Assembly: GCA_900074885.1 (NCBI GenBank)
Contig: FJUW01000042.1
Location: 524,015-588,014 of the forward strand
Length of the DNA: 64,000 nucleotides
Source of the DNA: Rhynchosporium graminicola
Lineage: Eukaryota > Ascomycota > Leotiomycetes > Helotiales > Ploettnerulaceae
Direction: 5' to 3'
Program-made: the position numbers and the translations under genes
The notes under the pieces: generated by a model
Told to the model about the DNA's origin: nothing
What the model saw: only the letters and a program-made list of their open reading frames with translations
Database searches by the model: none
In this document: positions 25,100 through 38,279 of the stretch, in pieces
Layout of the letters: each line of letters starts with the position of its first letter
How positions within the stretch are numbered: the first letter of the stretch is position 1

Positions 25100-25489
25100 T
25101 TACTCCCCTCCTCCCTCCTGTTTCCTAGCGGAGACTAGTAATAAATAGTCGCAGAATCCTCCTGTAGTTAATAACTGCGTTCTATTACTAAACGTTAGGC
25201 TAGCGCTCCGCTCCTATTATCGCTTAATCCGGCTAGCCGACTTCCTTAACTCGCTCTCTCTTCTTTGATTACGATAGCTCGCGCTCCGGCTAGTTATCGT
25301 CGCTATCTTATCTATTCCTCTAGCGAGCTAATAATATCGACTCGCACTCGAGACTTAAGTAGTTCTACTATCGCTATATAGCTTTAGCTTCCTCCTTATA
25401 GTCTTGCGCTATCTTTATAGCAGCTGCTTTCTAGTAACTATCGCTTCCCTATTTAGGTAGAGTATATCTCTTTCTGTCTCTAACTTTAC

Positions 25490-26310
25490 GTAGCCCTTTC
25501 TTAAACCCCCGGAGACTTACGTATATATAGCTATCTCTATTTAGTTCCTTATTATAGCTTTATTATTAACGTCTAGCGTTTCCTTTTACTTCTAATATCT
25601 CGGAGCTCTTCCTTAAGCTTCCGGAGGCTAGCGCTTACGTAGCTATCTACTCCCGGGGTAGTCTTTCGTTAAGGCTCTCTTCTTATTATTATCTTCTGGC
25701 GTCTTTATAGTAGCTACTATTATATAGCCGCCGCCTCCTTATTTAAGGTAGGATAAACCTTCTTCTGCTTCTAATATCGCGGAGCCCTTCCTTAAGCTTC
25801 CGGAGGCTAGCGCCTATATAGCTATCTACCCCCGGAGTAGTCTTTCGTTAAAGCCCCCTTTATATTATTATCTTCCGGCGTCTTTATAATAGCTATTATT
25901 ATATAGCCGCTGCCTCCTTATTTAAGGTAGGATAAACCTCCTTCTGCTTCTAATATCACGGAGCCTTTCCTTAAGCTTCCGGAGGCTAGCGCTTACGTAG
26001 CTATCTACCCCTGGAGTAGTCTTTTATTATAGCTCTCTTTATATTATCGTCTTCCGGCGTCTTTATAGTAGCTACTATTATATAGCTACTACTTCCCTAT
26101 TTAAGGTGAGATAAACCTTTTTCTGCTTCTAATATCGCGGAGCCCTTCCTTAAGCTTCCGGAGGCTAGCGCTTATATAGCTATCTACCCCTGAAGTAGTC
26201 TTTTATTATAACTCCTCTTTATATTATCTACTTTAAGCGTCTTCTGTCTTCTATCTCTAGCTTACTAGAGCACTTCTTTAGAGTCCGGAGACTAGCGTAT
26301 ACGTAGCTGC
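25490..26310. repeat. 179-bp tandem repeat array inside the non-autonomous LTR element
   Basis: The landmark GGAGGCTAGCG occurs at 25623, 25802, 25981 and 26160, exactly 179 bases apart. Degenerate relatives lie near 25511 and 26287. Each unit carries TTCCTTAAGCTTCCGGAGG and a CTTCCGGCGTC box. 179 is not a multiple of 3, so the array cannot be one in-frame peptide repeat. Confidence 0.88.
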
Positions 26311-26929
26311 TTCCGGAGTAGTTCTTTATTATAGCTTACTTATACTATTATCTTCTGATATCTTTATAGTAGCTATTATTAAGTAGCTATTACCTTCTTA
26401 TTTAAAGTAAAGTAAACCTCTTTCCTTTATCTTAGATATTATTAAAGGGTTCTTATTATCCGCGCGTTCCTAAGTAGCTACTAGTTAGCGATAGTTACTC
26501 TTTATATCTTTTAGGTATATATTCTACTTAAGCTATCGAATAGCTTCTATTATCCGCTTATTTATAAGTAGTAACTAACCGATTATTACCGCTTTCCTTA
26601 TCTATTCGGGAGTAGTCTATACCTTAAGCTACTCTTTACTTTTCTACTCTTATAAAAAATTTTCAGCTACTTTTCCGCTCTTATCTTATAAGTTTAAGGG
26701 ATAAATCAGGCGTACTCCGGCTTAAGAATAGCGGAATCTATCGAATCTTTATCTTTTCTCGCGTTCTTAGAGCTTTTCTCTAGGTATTATTAGTATCGAT
26801 TCGGCTTCTATTACTCCTATACTTTTACTATCCTATTATTAATAATTTATTAAAGACTTTATTCCTCGACTATAATTATTCGGACTCTAATATAAAAGCT
26901 ATAGGAGCTAGTTATTTGATCGAACTTAA

Positions 26930-27097
26930 TATTATAGGTAAGTAATATATACGCAGATAGTTAAGTATAGTATTTAAGAAGTTTAATATAAGAGAGAGTC
27001 AGGTTCTAGCCTAGCTCCGAGGGAAAATATGCGAGTGCCGCTAGGCTTAGTAAGCACAGGTATCGCCGGTGCTTAATCCTGGGGCTCGCCCCTTATA
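26930..27097 (-). repeat. LTR of the non-autonomous element (right)
   Basis: 168-bp partner of 24932-25099, followed directly by the gccct target copy. Confidence 0.88.
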
Positions 27098-28379
27098 GCC
27101 CTTAACTATAGTTAAGTAGTTCTAAGATCATACGATATAAACCTTTTCAGAGTCTACCTCGATTCCAGAAGTAGAGATAATAAATCTAAGGTATTTAGTA
27201 TAAGTAATATTAAATTCACACTTCTTAAGGTCAGCTTATAATCCAGCGTCTTATAATCGTTATAGTACTTTATATACATATAATTAATACTATAGTAAGT
27301 CGTTAGAGTAGATCAGAATATTATCTAAATATACTATATAGAAGTTATCCAGGTAGTCGAATAAGATATTATTCATATACCGCTAGTATATCGCAGGGCC
27401 GTTAGTTAGACCGAATAGTAGTATCTTACATTTATACGCTCCGTAGCAGGTCCGGAAAGTCGTATACTCTTCGGAAGCTAGATCCATTCGAGTTCGGTAG
27501 AAAGCTTAGCAAATATCCAGTTTAGTAAAGATCTTAGCAGTAGAGATTCTAGCTAGCGTTTCGTCGATTAATAATAGTAAGTATTAATCCTTCCTCGTGA
27601 GGTTATTAAGTATACGAAAGTCTATATAGAACCGTAGACTTCTATTAGCTTTCTTAACGAAAAGAACAAGTATAGCGTATAATACTTAAGAAGATTCAAT
27701 AAAACCTTTAGCTAAGTTATTAGTAATATACGCCTTAACGACTTCAAGTTCTTTAGCCGATATCTTATATAAGGGAGAGTATTTAAAGCTCTTTTTAGCC
27801 CCTTCCTTAAGCTTAATTCGGTAATCGCATAAACAATAAGGAAAGAGAATATCGCTAGCTTTCTTAGAAAAGACGTATACTTACTAGCTATACTCGTAAG
27901 GAATCCGTAGTTCTAAGTCCAATTCGCTTAAGCTAATAGCAAATTACTAGGCGGTTTTATAGCGTTCCGTAAGGTCGATAATCAAAGATATAATAGTAGT
28001 ATTACGTTACTAATCTACGATTCAGTCGTTAAGAAGCTTATCTATCTCATAGAGAGTAGTAGAGAAGATCTTATCGTTAGAAGACTTCTAGCGTTTATAT
28101 AAGAGATAGAAAGCTAAGCTGCTAATTATATAAATCTCTAGCGTAAGAGGCTCTCGGAGAGGCAGGGCTACGAGAGGAGGTAATCTTTATCGCTATTAGC
28201 GCTTCCGTAGTAGCGTTATAGCTATATTAGTACGTAGATCAGCTTCTATTAATTCGTAATATAGTCTTATAAGTAGTTTCAACTATTAATCTATCGTATA
28301 GACTATATAAGCGTAATCTTATACGTAAGTCTTTAACGTAGAGACTTCTAGTTAAAGTTAAAGTAGAGATTAATACAGG

Positions 28380-28647
28380 TGTAACGATAGCTCACCTGAA
28401 TATCACATGAGAAGAAGGATAGATAATAGGGCCCGAGTTCATAGGTATCCCGGCAGAACTAGTATCCGACCCGGTATAATATCGGACTAGTACCGGTATA
28501 TATATATAAGGTGCTTTATACTCTATCTCTCTTCTTCTTCTTTCCTTATCTTTTTATTTCTTTCGTAGTAAACTATATAAGATCGCTCTTAGCCTCTCTA
28601 CTTGTTTATTCTTACTTATATACCGCCTTAAGTCTTATATCGTTATA
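28380..28647 (+). repeat. Family B 5' LTR
   Basis: 268 bp, TGTAACGATAGC...CGTTATA. It contains a TATA run near 28497-28509 followed by a CT-rich stretch, the likely core promoter of the element. Confidence 0.92.
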
Positions 28648-28659
28648 TTAAACAAAAAG

Positions 28660-31600
28660 ATTAAGATAGCCGGAGATAGCTTATTATAATATCTTACTAC
28701 TAAGTTAGTTATTCGATAACTACTTATATATAGCTAAGATACTAGAGATCTCTCGGATAACTATAAATCAGGGTTTAATTTAGCTTATCGTAAATAGTAT
28801 AATAGAGGAGGTCTTTGCTAACGCTCCTTTAATAACCCCTTTAGTATAAAGGAATTATAAATAGATTTTAAAGAAAGTATAATAAATACCCTAGAACTTT
28901 AACCTCTACGTATTACCGCTGAAATAGCCCTAATATACTCCTTTTTAAGCTACTATTATAGCTCTTAACTAATAAACTAGAGACCTCTCTAGTTCTAGGG
29001 GAACTCGACGCGATCCCCCCCGCTCTACCTCTGAACCTAATCCGTTATACCCTTCCTTACTCTAAATGTCTCCTGCTCTAGAGAATATTAATATTTTATT
29101 AAAGAAGTACTAACTAAGAGGAAAAGGAAAATAAAAGCGAAATTTACTAGGAGTATAATCGCTAAGTACTCTTATTACTATAAGTGACTCGAACCTGATC
29201 CGTTCCCTCTTATAATAATTAGCGGATTAGGAGGAAAAGAATAACTCTTTAGAAAATACTATAGATAGACTAATCTCTGTATAAGATAAGTTCCTTATAA
29301 GGGTCCCTTACTTATCTTCGATTCTCCTACTAGAACTAATACTATAATCTCCGCGTATAGCGGAGTTTAATAATCTAATAAACTCTATTCTAATACGTAG
29401 TACCGAGAGAGAGGATACTATTCCTAATAAACTATCTCCCTCTCCCGGCGCCGAAGCGGTAGAGTTACGCCTTAAGAAGTCTTATCTTACTAAGAAGATC
29501 CTGCCCCTAGATAACAGATTAGACTCTACTTTCCTCTAATAGAGAGTATCGATACGAGACTAGCTAGCTATAAACGCCGACTATTACCCTACGGACTTCT
29601 CCCGGCGCGTTCTTATATAGGGGCTAGTTACTAGATTAGCTAAGGAGTATCTTACGCCTTAGTACTTTACTAACGAGTTTAAAACTAGCGATAAAATAAT
29701 CTCCTTATTAGAGGAGAACTTTCTTACTAGTTTAGAGGAAGACGACTATTATAACGCTTTCTACTACCTAGAAATATAATAACCTAGCTATATACGCGAG
29801 ACCTTCACTGAGTTTCGTAGTTGATTTTAAAGCGCTACTATCTAAGGTAAGGTTAAAAAGAAAGAGTAGTTCTTCTATATATAGAATAAGATTATACTAT
29901 CCTTACGCGCTTTAACTCTTATTATTAAACTAATATAGAATAAGGACTACGCTTCTATAGTTAGATCCTTACTTTCTTTTAATACTAAGCGTCGCTATAA
30001 CTCAGAACGTACTTATCCCGAGAAAGCTACTGCCTAGGTATAGTACTATAAGCTTACTATTACTACTGCGACTACTACTAGTTCTACCTCTTACTAGTCC
30101 TTAAGCTTAGCTCCTCGATAAACTACTCCCGCACTATATATACGTATTTCTACCCTAGTACGAGCTAGTACTCCCTCCGCGCTAAAACGCCTTACTACCT
30201 CGACCGGAGAACCCCTTAGGTATTATAGTTATAAATAGCTTAGTTATATTAAGCTAGATTACCTTAACCCGCCTAAGGTTTAATTAATCGACGAATTTCC
30301 GGAAGAGGATTAAGTAACTAAGGAAGTAATAGAAGATATACCCTCTGAATCTAGACTAATACTAGAGGGAAACGATAAGGCCTAAGTAAAAACTCCTTCC
30401 TAGGTCTACGTAAGTATGATCTCTCTAATCTAGACTTTAACTCCCTAATAGGAAGTAAGTAATTTATATACCTAACTATAGTTAGTATAAATAGGCTAAG
30501 AGTCTCTATAAATAGCCTGATCGATACCGGAGCGAATAGTTATCTATTTATTAATCGTACTCTTATTAAATAACTATCGGGGGCCCTCGGTATTAAAATC
30601 GAGCTACTACCTTATTCTATTCTAATACGTAGTTTCTAATAGTTTATTAGAACCTATATCACCTATTTTATACGTTTATACCTTTCTATTAATAGTAGGC
30701 GTATTTATAACTACCCTTTTATTCTCCTCGATTTAGGATAATAAGATATAATTATTAGTATTAAATAGATATAACGATTTCAAGTTAAGCTAGATACGCT
30801 CTACTATAAGCTACTATAGTCGGAACGCTATCTAGCTACCCTCCGATATAATAAGGAGATAATTATAACTTTACCGCCTCGTAAACCTAGTATTAATCGA
30901 TCTTACTAAATCGACGCTAACGCGCGAGACTTAGCTATAAACTAGCTAGACTGATACCGATTATACTAAATAGTAGCGATATAGTATATTAACGTATTAT
31001 CCTTACCTTTTAATCTATTTCCGCTTATCGCTAAGGAATCCGAACCCTTTTCCGCTCCGAATTCATCGAGAAAGGTACCTGCGCCGAAACCTTACTATAA
31101 GTGCTCCTCTTAACCTCCGAGGATCTAGAAACCGATTCTGATTTACTAAATTAATACTATAGCTTTTTACTTTAATATAAAACGTAAAGGTTCCGAATTA
31201 TTCTTTATTAGTATCTACGAGATAGACTATCTCTTATAAGACTATTTAAATAGCGACTTTCCTAAGGATCCCGATACTAAACGACTCGTAGCCGAAAAGC
31301 TACCGGAATAGTACTATACCCTTAAGGAAGCCTTTTCTAAGCGGGATTCTAATATTCTTCCGCTATATTACTTATATAATTATAAAATTATTCTAGAAGA
31401 ACTATTACCTAATATATATTCGCCTTTATATTAGTAATCTATAGACGAATTATAAGTAACTAAGGAGTATCTTATAGAGAACCTAGATAAGGGATTTATC
31501 GAATCTAGCTAAAGTCCCTTTATATTACCTATACTATTCGTTAAAAAGGCCGATAGAGGATTACACTTCTATATTAACTATCGTAAGCTTAATACGATCA

Positions 31601-34452
31601 CTCGAAAGGATTCATACCTAATACCCAGGATTAATAAGCTCTTAACCCGTATATCTAAAGTAGTAATCTTTACTAAACTAGATATCCGGGTAGTATTTAA
31701 CTATATCTATATAGACCCCGAATCCGAGGAGTATACTACCTTCCGAACCCGCTTCAGATCCTATAAATATAAAATACTACCTTTTAAGCTCTATAACAGA
31801 CCTAGTATATACTAGTAATATATAAATAATATACTACTAGACTACTTAGATAATTTCTATATAGCTTACTTAGATAATATCCTTATATACTCGGAAACGC
31901 TCTAGGAATATAAGAAATACGTTAAATTAGTACTATAACGCTTAATAGATACCGGACTTCAAGTAGATATTAAGAAAAGCGAGTTCTATATTATCCGGAC
32001 TAAATACCTCGGATATATTATTACTATTAACGGAATCGAGCCAGATCCCGAGAAGGTAATACCGTTAGTAGACTAGAAGTACCCCGAAATAGTAATAGCT
32101 ATGAAATCCTTCCTAGGATTCTATAAGTTCTACTATTAATTTATTCGGAATTTCGGCCTTATCGCTAAACCTCTCTTAGTGCTTACTCGGCTTATAATAC
32201 TATAGAATTTCACTAATAATTATAAGAAGTCCTTTGACGATTTATATTAATAGCTACTATCGGTATAGAAACTATACTATTTCGACCCTGAATTATAAAC
32301 TAAACTAGAAACTAATACTTCTAATAGTATAATAGCTAGAGTTATCTCCTAATTATATAAAGATAACTAGTAGTATCTAATTAGATTCTACTCCTATATT
32401 CTTAATAGATATGAACTAAACTAAGAGATCTATAATAAGGAGCTATACGCTATTATTAAGTCTTTCCGGAAATAGAGACCGGAACTTATATCTCTACGAC
32501 GCTATATCGGCGTATATATAGACTATCGATCCTTAGAATACTTTATAACTACTAAGGTCCTAACTAGTAAGTAAGCTAGATAGATAGAATTCCTTTCCGA
32601 ATTCAACTTTCAAATTATATATACGCTTAGTAAAGATAACGCTAAAGCTAATATCCTTAGCTATAGGGAATAAGATCTAAGGATATAGGAATAATAGAAA
32701 TAGGATAATAGATCTCGGGTTTTATTACCTCTAGACTACCTAGACCCTAGGATTAACGCGGAACTAGCTAAGTATTATATCGATTAAGTTAGTTATATAT
32801 ACCTAATATCGCTAGGGACCGATACGCTACCGGAACCCGTATATAATTCCTTTGATTTGATCGAGAAGCTATACTAATTCAACTAAGAATCGTTCTCTAA
32901 TAAATAGAATATATTAGGAGATAGCTATACTATTAATAATAGTTTACTACTTTATAATAGTTATCTATATATATAACGCTATACCCTGCTATATACCTAT
33001 TTAATTAGCGAAGTCTATGATTAAGTTTCTTCCGCTTATCTAAATACTTATAAGACCGCTAAAATAATTTCTACTTATTACTACTAGAAAGGACTCGTAT
33101 TAGATATAAAACAGTATACTCGTAATTACCGCCCCTATTAGTACTCTTATCCGAAGCAAACGAAATAGTAAGGATTCCTCTACTTATTACTAGTACCTAG
33201 CTACTTTATATAGTACCTAGCTATAGATTTTAAGAACTTCCCGCCCGATAACTAAGGATTTAATAGGATATTAGTATTTATCGACTACTTAAGGAAAGAC
33301 TCCGTATCGATACCGTACTACCGTAACATCGATACCCGCGGGATAGTAACGTTATTTATCTAATAGATATATCGTTTCAGATATACTCCTAAGTTAATTA
33401 TATCTAACTAAGGAGCTCAGTTAGTCTTATCCTTCTAGTAAGAGTTTTACTATATAATTAGAGTTAAGGTTAAACTCTCTACCTCTTTCTACTAGTAAAC
33501 CGATAGATAAACGGAGATTATAAATCAGTATATTAACTAACGCCTTAGACCTTTTATTAATTACTACTAGAGTAACTAAGGCGAACTACTACTAATAATA
33601 GACCGCGCCTAAGTAACCTTACCTTACGACTCTATTAGTATAGCGCTATATACCCTTAAATATAGTATACTACTACAGAATAGCTAAGACTAGAAGTAAC
33701 CTACCGGATCGATACCGCAAGAGAAGCTTAATTATACTAATACTAAATCCCTAGCTAAACGTATTAAATCCGCTATCGAGGTTATAAAAGCTAATATACT
33801 AGCTACTTAGCATAAGATAAGCGCCGTAACTGACCCGAAATAGCGCGGTATTAACTAGGAAGTTAGAGATAAAGTATTTCTCTCTATAAGGAACCTTAAG
33901 AATTACTAGCTAAGTAAGAAGCTATCTAGTCTCTAGGCAGGACTATACTAGGTCCTAGCTAAGATCAGATACTCCTATAAGCTAGATTTACCCCCGGGAT
34001 CTTCTATATACGATATATTCGCCCCCGAATTACTCTTCAAGGACCCGGACGACCTATTACTAAGCTAAGAGTTACTAAACCCACCCCCGGAGGTTATCGC
34101 TACTTAAGAAGAGTAAGAGTTATAAGATATACTCGCTATATAGCTCCTAAGAGGTAATCTGAAGTATTAAGTTAGCTAGCTAGGCTACGACCCGGACCTA
34201 ACTTAGTATAACGCTTCTAACCTAATAAGTACTCCGTATAAGCTCAGAGACTTCTATACTATTAACCTAAGTAAACCTAGACTTCCGCGTAAACTAGAAT
34301 AGTAGATTAAGGCCTAAGAAGATAGAATAGATAACTATAGTTACTTAGAGGATAATAAGCTATTATAGTTACTAGTATTAGAATTTATTACTAAAGATAA
34401 TCCCCTGATTATACTCCGTAATAACGCTATATCTAAAACTCTACTTCTTTAA
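28660..34452 (+). pseudogene. Family B gag-pol, RIPed
   Basis: Gag similarity is about 28740-30300 (for example TRLAKEYLTPQYFTNEFK). Protease INSLIDTGANSYLFIN is near 30510, reverse transcriptase at about 31430-32080 with box YLDNILIYSETL near 31880, RNase H at about 32280-32690 and integrase at about 32990-33770. A C-terminal chromodomain (DILAI ... GNLKYQVSQLGYDPDLTQYNAS) lies near 34120-34230. Stop codons interrupt every domain. The last frame closes at 34450-34452, overlapping the tail of the antisense frame by about 20 bases. The gag start is uncertain. Confidence 0.8.
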
Positions 34453-35440
34453 TTACCTCTATTTTACTAGCTTTCTTCCTTAAGTCCTCCAGAGCTTCTA
34501 GTAAATCTAGAATATCTAGAACCGGAACTACTATATCTAACTCCTTATCTAAATTTACTAATATAGCCCTAGTAATAGACCGAGTATAATAGCTAATCCT
34601 ATAGGCTTTCTTCTTTAGAGAGGGTCCGGGAGTATCTAGATCTAACACTATCTCTGAACTAGAAGGCAAATTCCTCTTTCCTTTAGTATCAGATATTATA
34701 GCTTTAAATATAGCTTTCTTTATAAATTCCTATATAATACTATTTAACTCCTTTATCTGCTTTAAAATCGTTTTAGCTATTAACCTAGACTCCGCCGAAT
34801 CGACTATTAGAAGATCTAAATCTTATATCGCGTTAGTATCGTACTAGTATCTAAAGGTTTAAGATCGCAACTTACTACTTTAATAAACTCTAACTCCTTA
34901 AATACTTTCTCTATAGAACGCCTTAAAGCTTAAGTCTCTACTAATTATATAGTAGTAATCTCTAACGTAATAGTAGGAGTAGTAGATTTTGCGAGACAAT
35001 AGATCTAATTAATAGCCTTATAAGTAGCTATAATACTACCTCGATTTAGCTCCGCGTCTTTATCTTTACCGCTAGGAAGTAAACCGGATAAAATAGTATA
35101 CTCCGTATTAATATAGTCAGGTAACTATAACGCGTTAGCATATATAACTATATTTATATTTAAGTAACTTATATACTTATAACTACTCTTTAACGCTAAA
35201 TAATACTTATAAAGCTTAGAGTTAAGCTTATTAAATAAGTATAAGAGTTCTAAAATAGGAGTATTATTATACTTTATCTTAAGGAAAGCGCGAATATATC
35301 GCAGGTAATATATACGATACGCCGCCGAAAGAGCACTAGCAGGAACTAGTAAAAGCACTATAGGAGTTAGCGTTATAGATCTATAAAACTCCTATACCGC
35401 ACTTAAGGATTATCCTTAAAACTAAGATAGGAAACTTACT
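34433..35440 (-). pseudogene. Antisense open frame of family B gypsy element, unknown function
   Basis: On the minus strand a frame of about 335 codons runs from near 35440 to the stop at 34433. It includes two stretches still free of stops (35358-35125, containing RYIRAFLKIKYNNTPILELL; 34669-34433, containing SITRAILVNLDKELDIVVP), and the rest is broken by RIP-type stops. The same frame is seen in the partial copy at 62780-63192, with the same residues at most positions. No known domain is recognised. The start is uncertain. Confidence 0.55.
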
Positions 35441-35888
35441 TATATTAAGAGAAGAGTTAATTAGGTCGATTAATATATAAGATTATAGTAGACTACTATA
35501 GTAGTTAGTAACGATACCTACTATAGGAGCCGTATTATAGTCTAAGGAGAGTAAACTTATAAGTTAAAGTAGTTATCGCGGTTAAAAAGGAAAGGCTCTA
35601 ATATTAATAAACCCCTTCCTTTATATACCCTACGCCCTACTTAAACTCGACTCCTATCGTAAATAGATAAAGTAAATACTACTTACCGCCCGATTTAGAA
35701 GCTACAACTAATATAGTACTATTATAGCGATATAACTAGTCAGAACCTAATAAAGAATTTATTACTACTAAAGAGCAGCTAGCGCCTATTACGCGAATAT
35801 CGACGAAAATAGTTATAATAAAGACTAATTCCAGTATAAACTATAACCTTCCGAGCTTAGGGTTAAGCTCTTCTTAGGGGGGAGGTAA

Positions 35889-36156
35889 TATAACGATAGC
35901 TCATCTGAATATCACATGAGAAGAAGGATAGATAACAGGGCCCGAGTTCATAGGTATCCTAGCAGAACTAGTATCCGACCCGGTATAGTATCGGACTAGT
36001 ACCGGTATATATATATAAGGTGCTTTATACTCTATCTCTCTTCTTCTTCCTTCCTTATCTTTTTGTTTCCTTTATAGTAGACTATATAAGATCGCTCTTA
36101 GCCTCCCTACTCGTTTATTCTTGCTTGTATACCGCCTTAAGTCTTATGTCGTTACA
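35889..36156 (+). repeat. Family B 3' LTR
   Basis: 268 bp, starts TATAACGATAGC and ends TGTCGTTACA; aligned along its length with 28380-28647. Confidence 0.92.
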
Positions 36157-37989
36157 ACAGGACGTAAGTAGTAACGTTACTAAATCGTATACACTTCGGG
36201 CGTATATTAGTAGCTTTTCTAACGTATAAAGACTTATCTCTACTACTCTTTTCTTATTCTTCAGATAATAAAAACTTAAGCTTAGCGTATCTACAGGAAG
36301 TAATAGGAACGCTAAGGAAACAGTTCTCCCTAAGCGATAGCGATAGCAGAGGGTTCATTGCCTATAGTATACTCTCTAAGGGAGAGTTTTAGATATTCTT
36401 ATAGCTATAAGTCTCCCTAGAAATACGTTTCCGAGCGTTTAGTAGTAGTCGTTTACTAATAGATATAGAGTTAGTAACTACTTAAATATTAATAAGAGAG
36501 CTAGCTACGTTTCGCTATACCTCGTACGCTTCCCAGAACTAATCGAGGCGTCTATCTCGTTCGTCAGCGTCGTATTAATAGTACTAGTAGATATAATATT
36601 TATATAAGTCCTTAATTTCGATCGGAGAGCTATAAACGTTACTAAGAGGAGTATATAGTAGCTAAATAATCTATTGTTTAGAGGCATCTAAGAGTACTTA
36701 ATATTCCGAAAGCTAGGTCCTTCTGAATATAATACTATAGTTTCCGAGAGTAGTAATAAGAAAAGGGGTAAATACCTAAATGCAGCGATCTACTATTAAG
36801 TTAAGTATTATATAGTAACTAATTATACTACTATTAATACTATTAAAACCTTTAATAAGGATTACGTTTAGCAGAAGGTAAATTAAAGGTTTTAGAAAGA
36901 AAGAAAGAGATTTAAGAAAAGAACGATTAATAAAATAGTATCTATTAGCTCCAGAATTAAGAAGTATAAGTAGCTTATACGAAAGTCCATTCTTAGTAAG
37001 AGTAGTACGCGTAGTAAACAATTAACTACTAAGAAGCTTTATAAGGTCAAGATATCGCATATCTCGTATACTACCTAAGAAGGAGTCTTTCCCTAAGCGT
37101 AATCTTTTACTAGCAGAGGTTTAATATACTCCTAAGCGTTATCGTACGTATCTTCGTTGTTATTATCTTCTGACTCGCTATTAACGTTATTATTAGTATT
37201 AATCGCGTTAATACGATACGAGATATTAAGCTGAGCTAACGATAAGCGTAAGTATAAGATAAGCGTAAAGTAATAAGGAGTATTCGCTAGCGATAGAGCT
37301 CGCGGAGTATCGCTTCGCACTTACTATAGTATACGACTCGTAGAGGTTTAATTACTAGTCGTACTAATATTCTCAGGAGTAAGAAGGCCTAGTTATAGAT
37401 AAGAAGAAGAGTTAGTAATATAGCGCTAGGAGAAGGTATTAATAGAGCGTTCCCGAGTCGCGCTAGCCTTAGCCGAAGACTCGGAATAGTAGGTTTTTTC
37501 GATAAATTAACCTTAATCTTCAGCTTATATAGCCTTAATGTATTCTTCTAGTATTCTTAATATTCGGTACTATTAGAAGAGCTATTTCCGAAGCCGCGAA
37601 AGTAGCTTCTCCTATAAGTCTATTTTCAGAGTCGATTAATTATTTATACTAGCTTTACGAGCTAGCGTACGAAATTCCTAATAGAATATCTAAAAAGTCT
37701 ATTTATACTCTATCCTTAGCGCTAAATAGCTAGCTCTTATAGTTTACTAATCGTATAGATTCGATAAGAAGAAGACGAGTTAAGTGATTATATTAAGTGA
37801 ATTAATTATATTACCTTTCTTATTATATTCTAGTTCTAAGAATAAGAGTTCTAGGTAAGTTCTAGCTATTCCTTCCGTTTAATTAAGTAACTAATCTTTA
37901 TAGTAATCTTCGTTAAGGAAGTAGCTAGAGTAGCGCCGGAAGGCGTTATATATCTATACTTCCCAGAGTTTTAGAGAGTAGTCGATTCT

Positions 37990-38171
37990 TGTAATGGGTC
38001 TGTGCGCCTAGTGCCTCCTACTCCTGTATTTCAGAATTAGAGAGGAAGGAAGAACCTTCTCTCCTTAGTAATTAGTTTCTATATTAACTAGATTATTACT
38101 AGCGAAATTCTAGCGACTATTCTATTATTCTATTATACCTATTTACCTTAGCGTACTAAGTGATTATTATA
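37990..38171 (+). repeat. Family C 5' LTR
   Basis: 182 bp, TGTAATGGGTCTG...GTGATTATTATA. Confidence 0.9.
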
Positions 38172-38279
38172 TTCTAATTGCTTTTACTTAATATTAGCCT
38201 AAATAGTTATAATAGCTTAAAGCGGAGAATCTTCTACTATATTAACCTGACTTATACTCTAAGACGACTCTATTAGGGC

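Larger units (their letters stand above)
24932..27097 (-). mobile_element. Non-autonomous LTR element (TRIM/LARD-like) with internal tandem array
   Basis: 2,166 bp with 168-bp LTRs at 24932-25099 and 26930-27097, flanked by the 5-bp duplication gccct (24927-24931 and 27098-27102). It interrupts family A pol within the RT/RNase H region. LTR ends read TA..TA, the RIPed form of TG..CA, and the two LTRs differ by transitions. A polypyrimidine stretch right after 25099 (TTACTCCCCTCCTCCCTCC) is a polypurine tract on the minus strand, so the element probably reads minus. No gag or pol similarity was found in any frame. The interior is largely a 179-bp repeat array. Confidence 0.85.
28380..36156 (+). 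mobile_element. Ty3/gypsy chromovirus family B, full length with both LTRs
   Basis: 7,777 bp with 268-bp LTRs and a perfect 5-bp duplication acagg (28375-28379 and 36157-36161). It interrupts family A pol. The 3' polypurine tract (TTAGGGGGGAGG) precedes the 3' LTR. Gag-pol is on the plus strand and an extra reading frame lies on the minus strand between pol and the 3' LTR. The same family recurs at 61998-63192 and from 63193 on. Confidence 0.93.

Noticed and set aside
25490..26310. CRISPR-like regular repeats
   Set aside because: The repeats are contiguous 179-bp units without unique spacers, in a eukaryotic LTR element.
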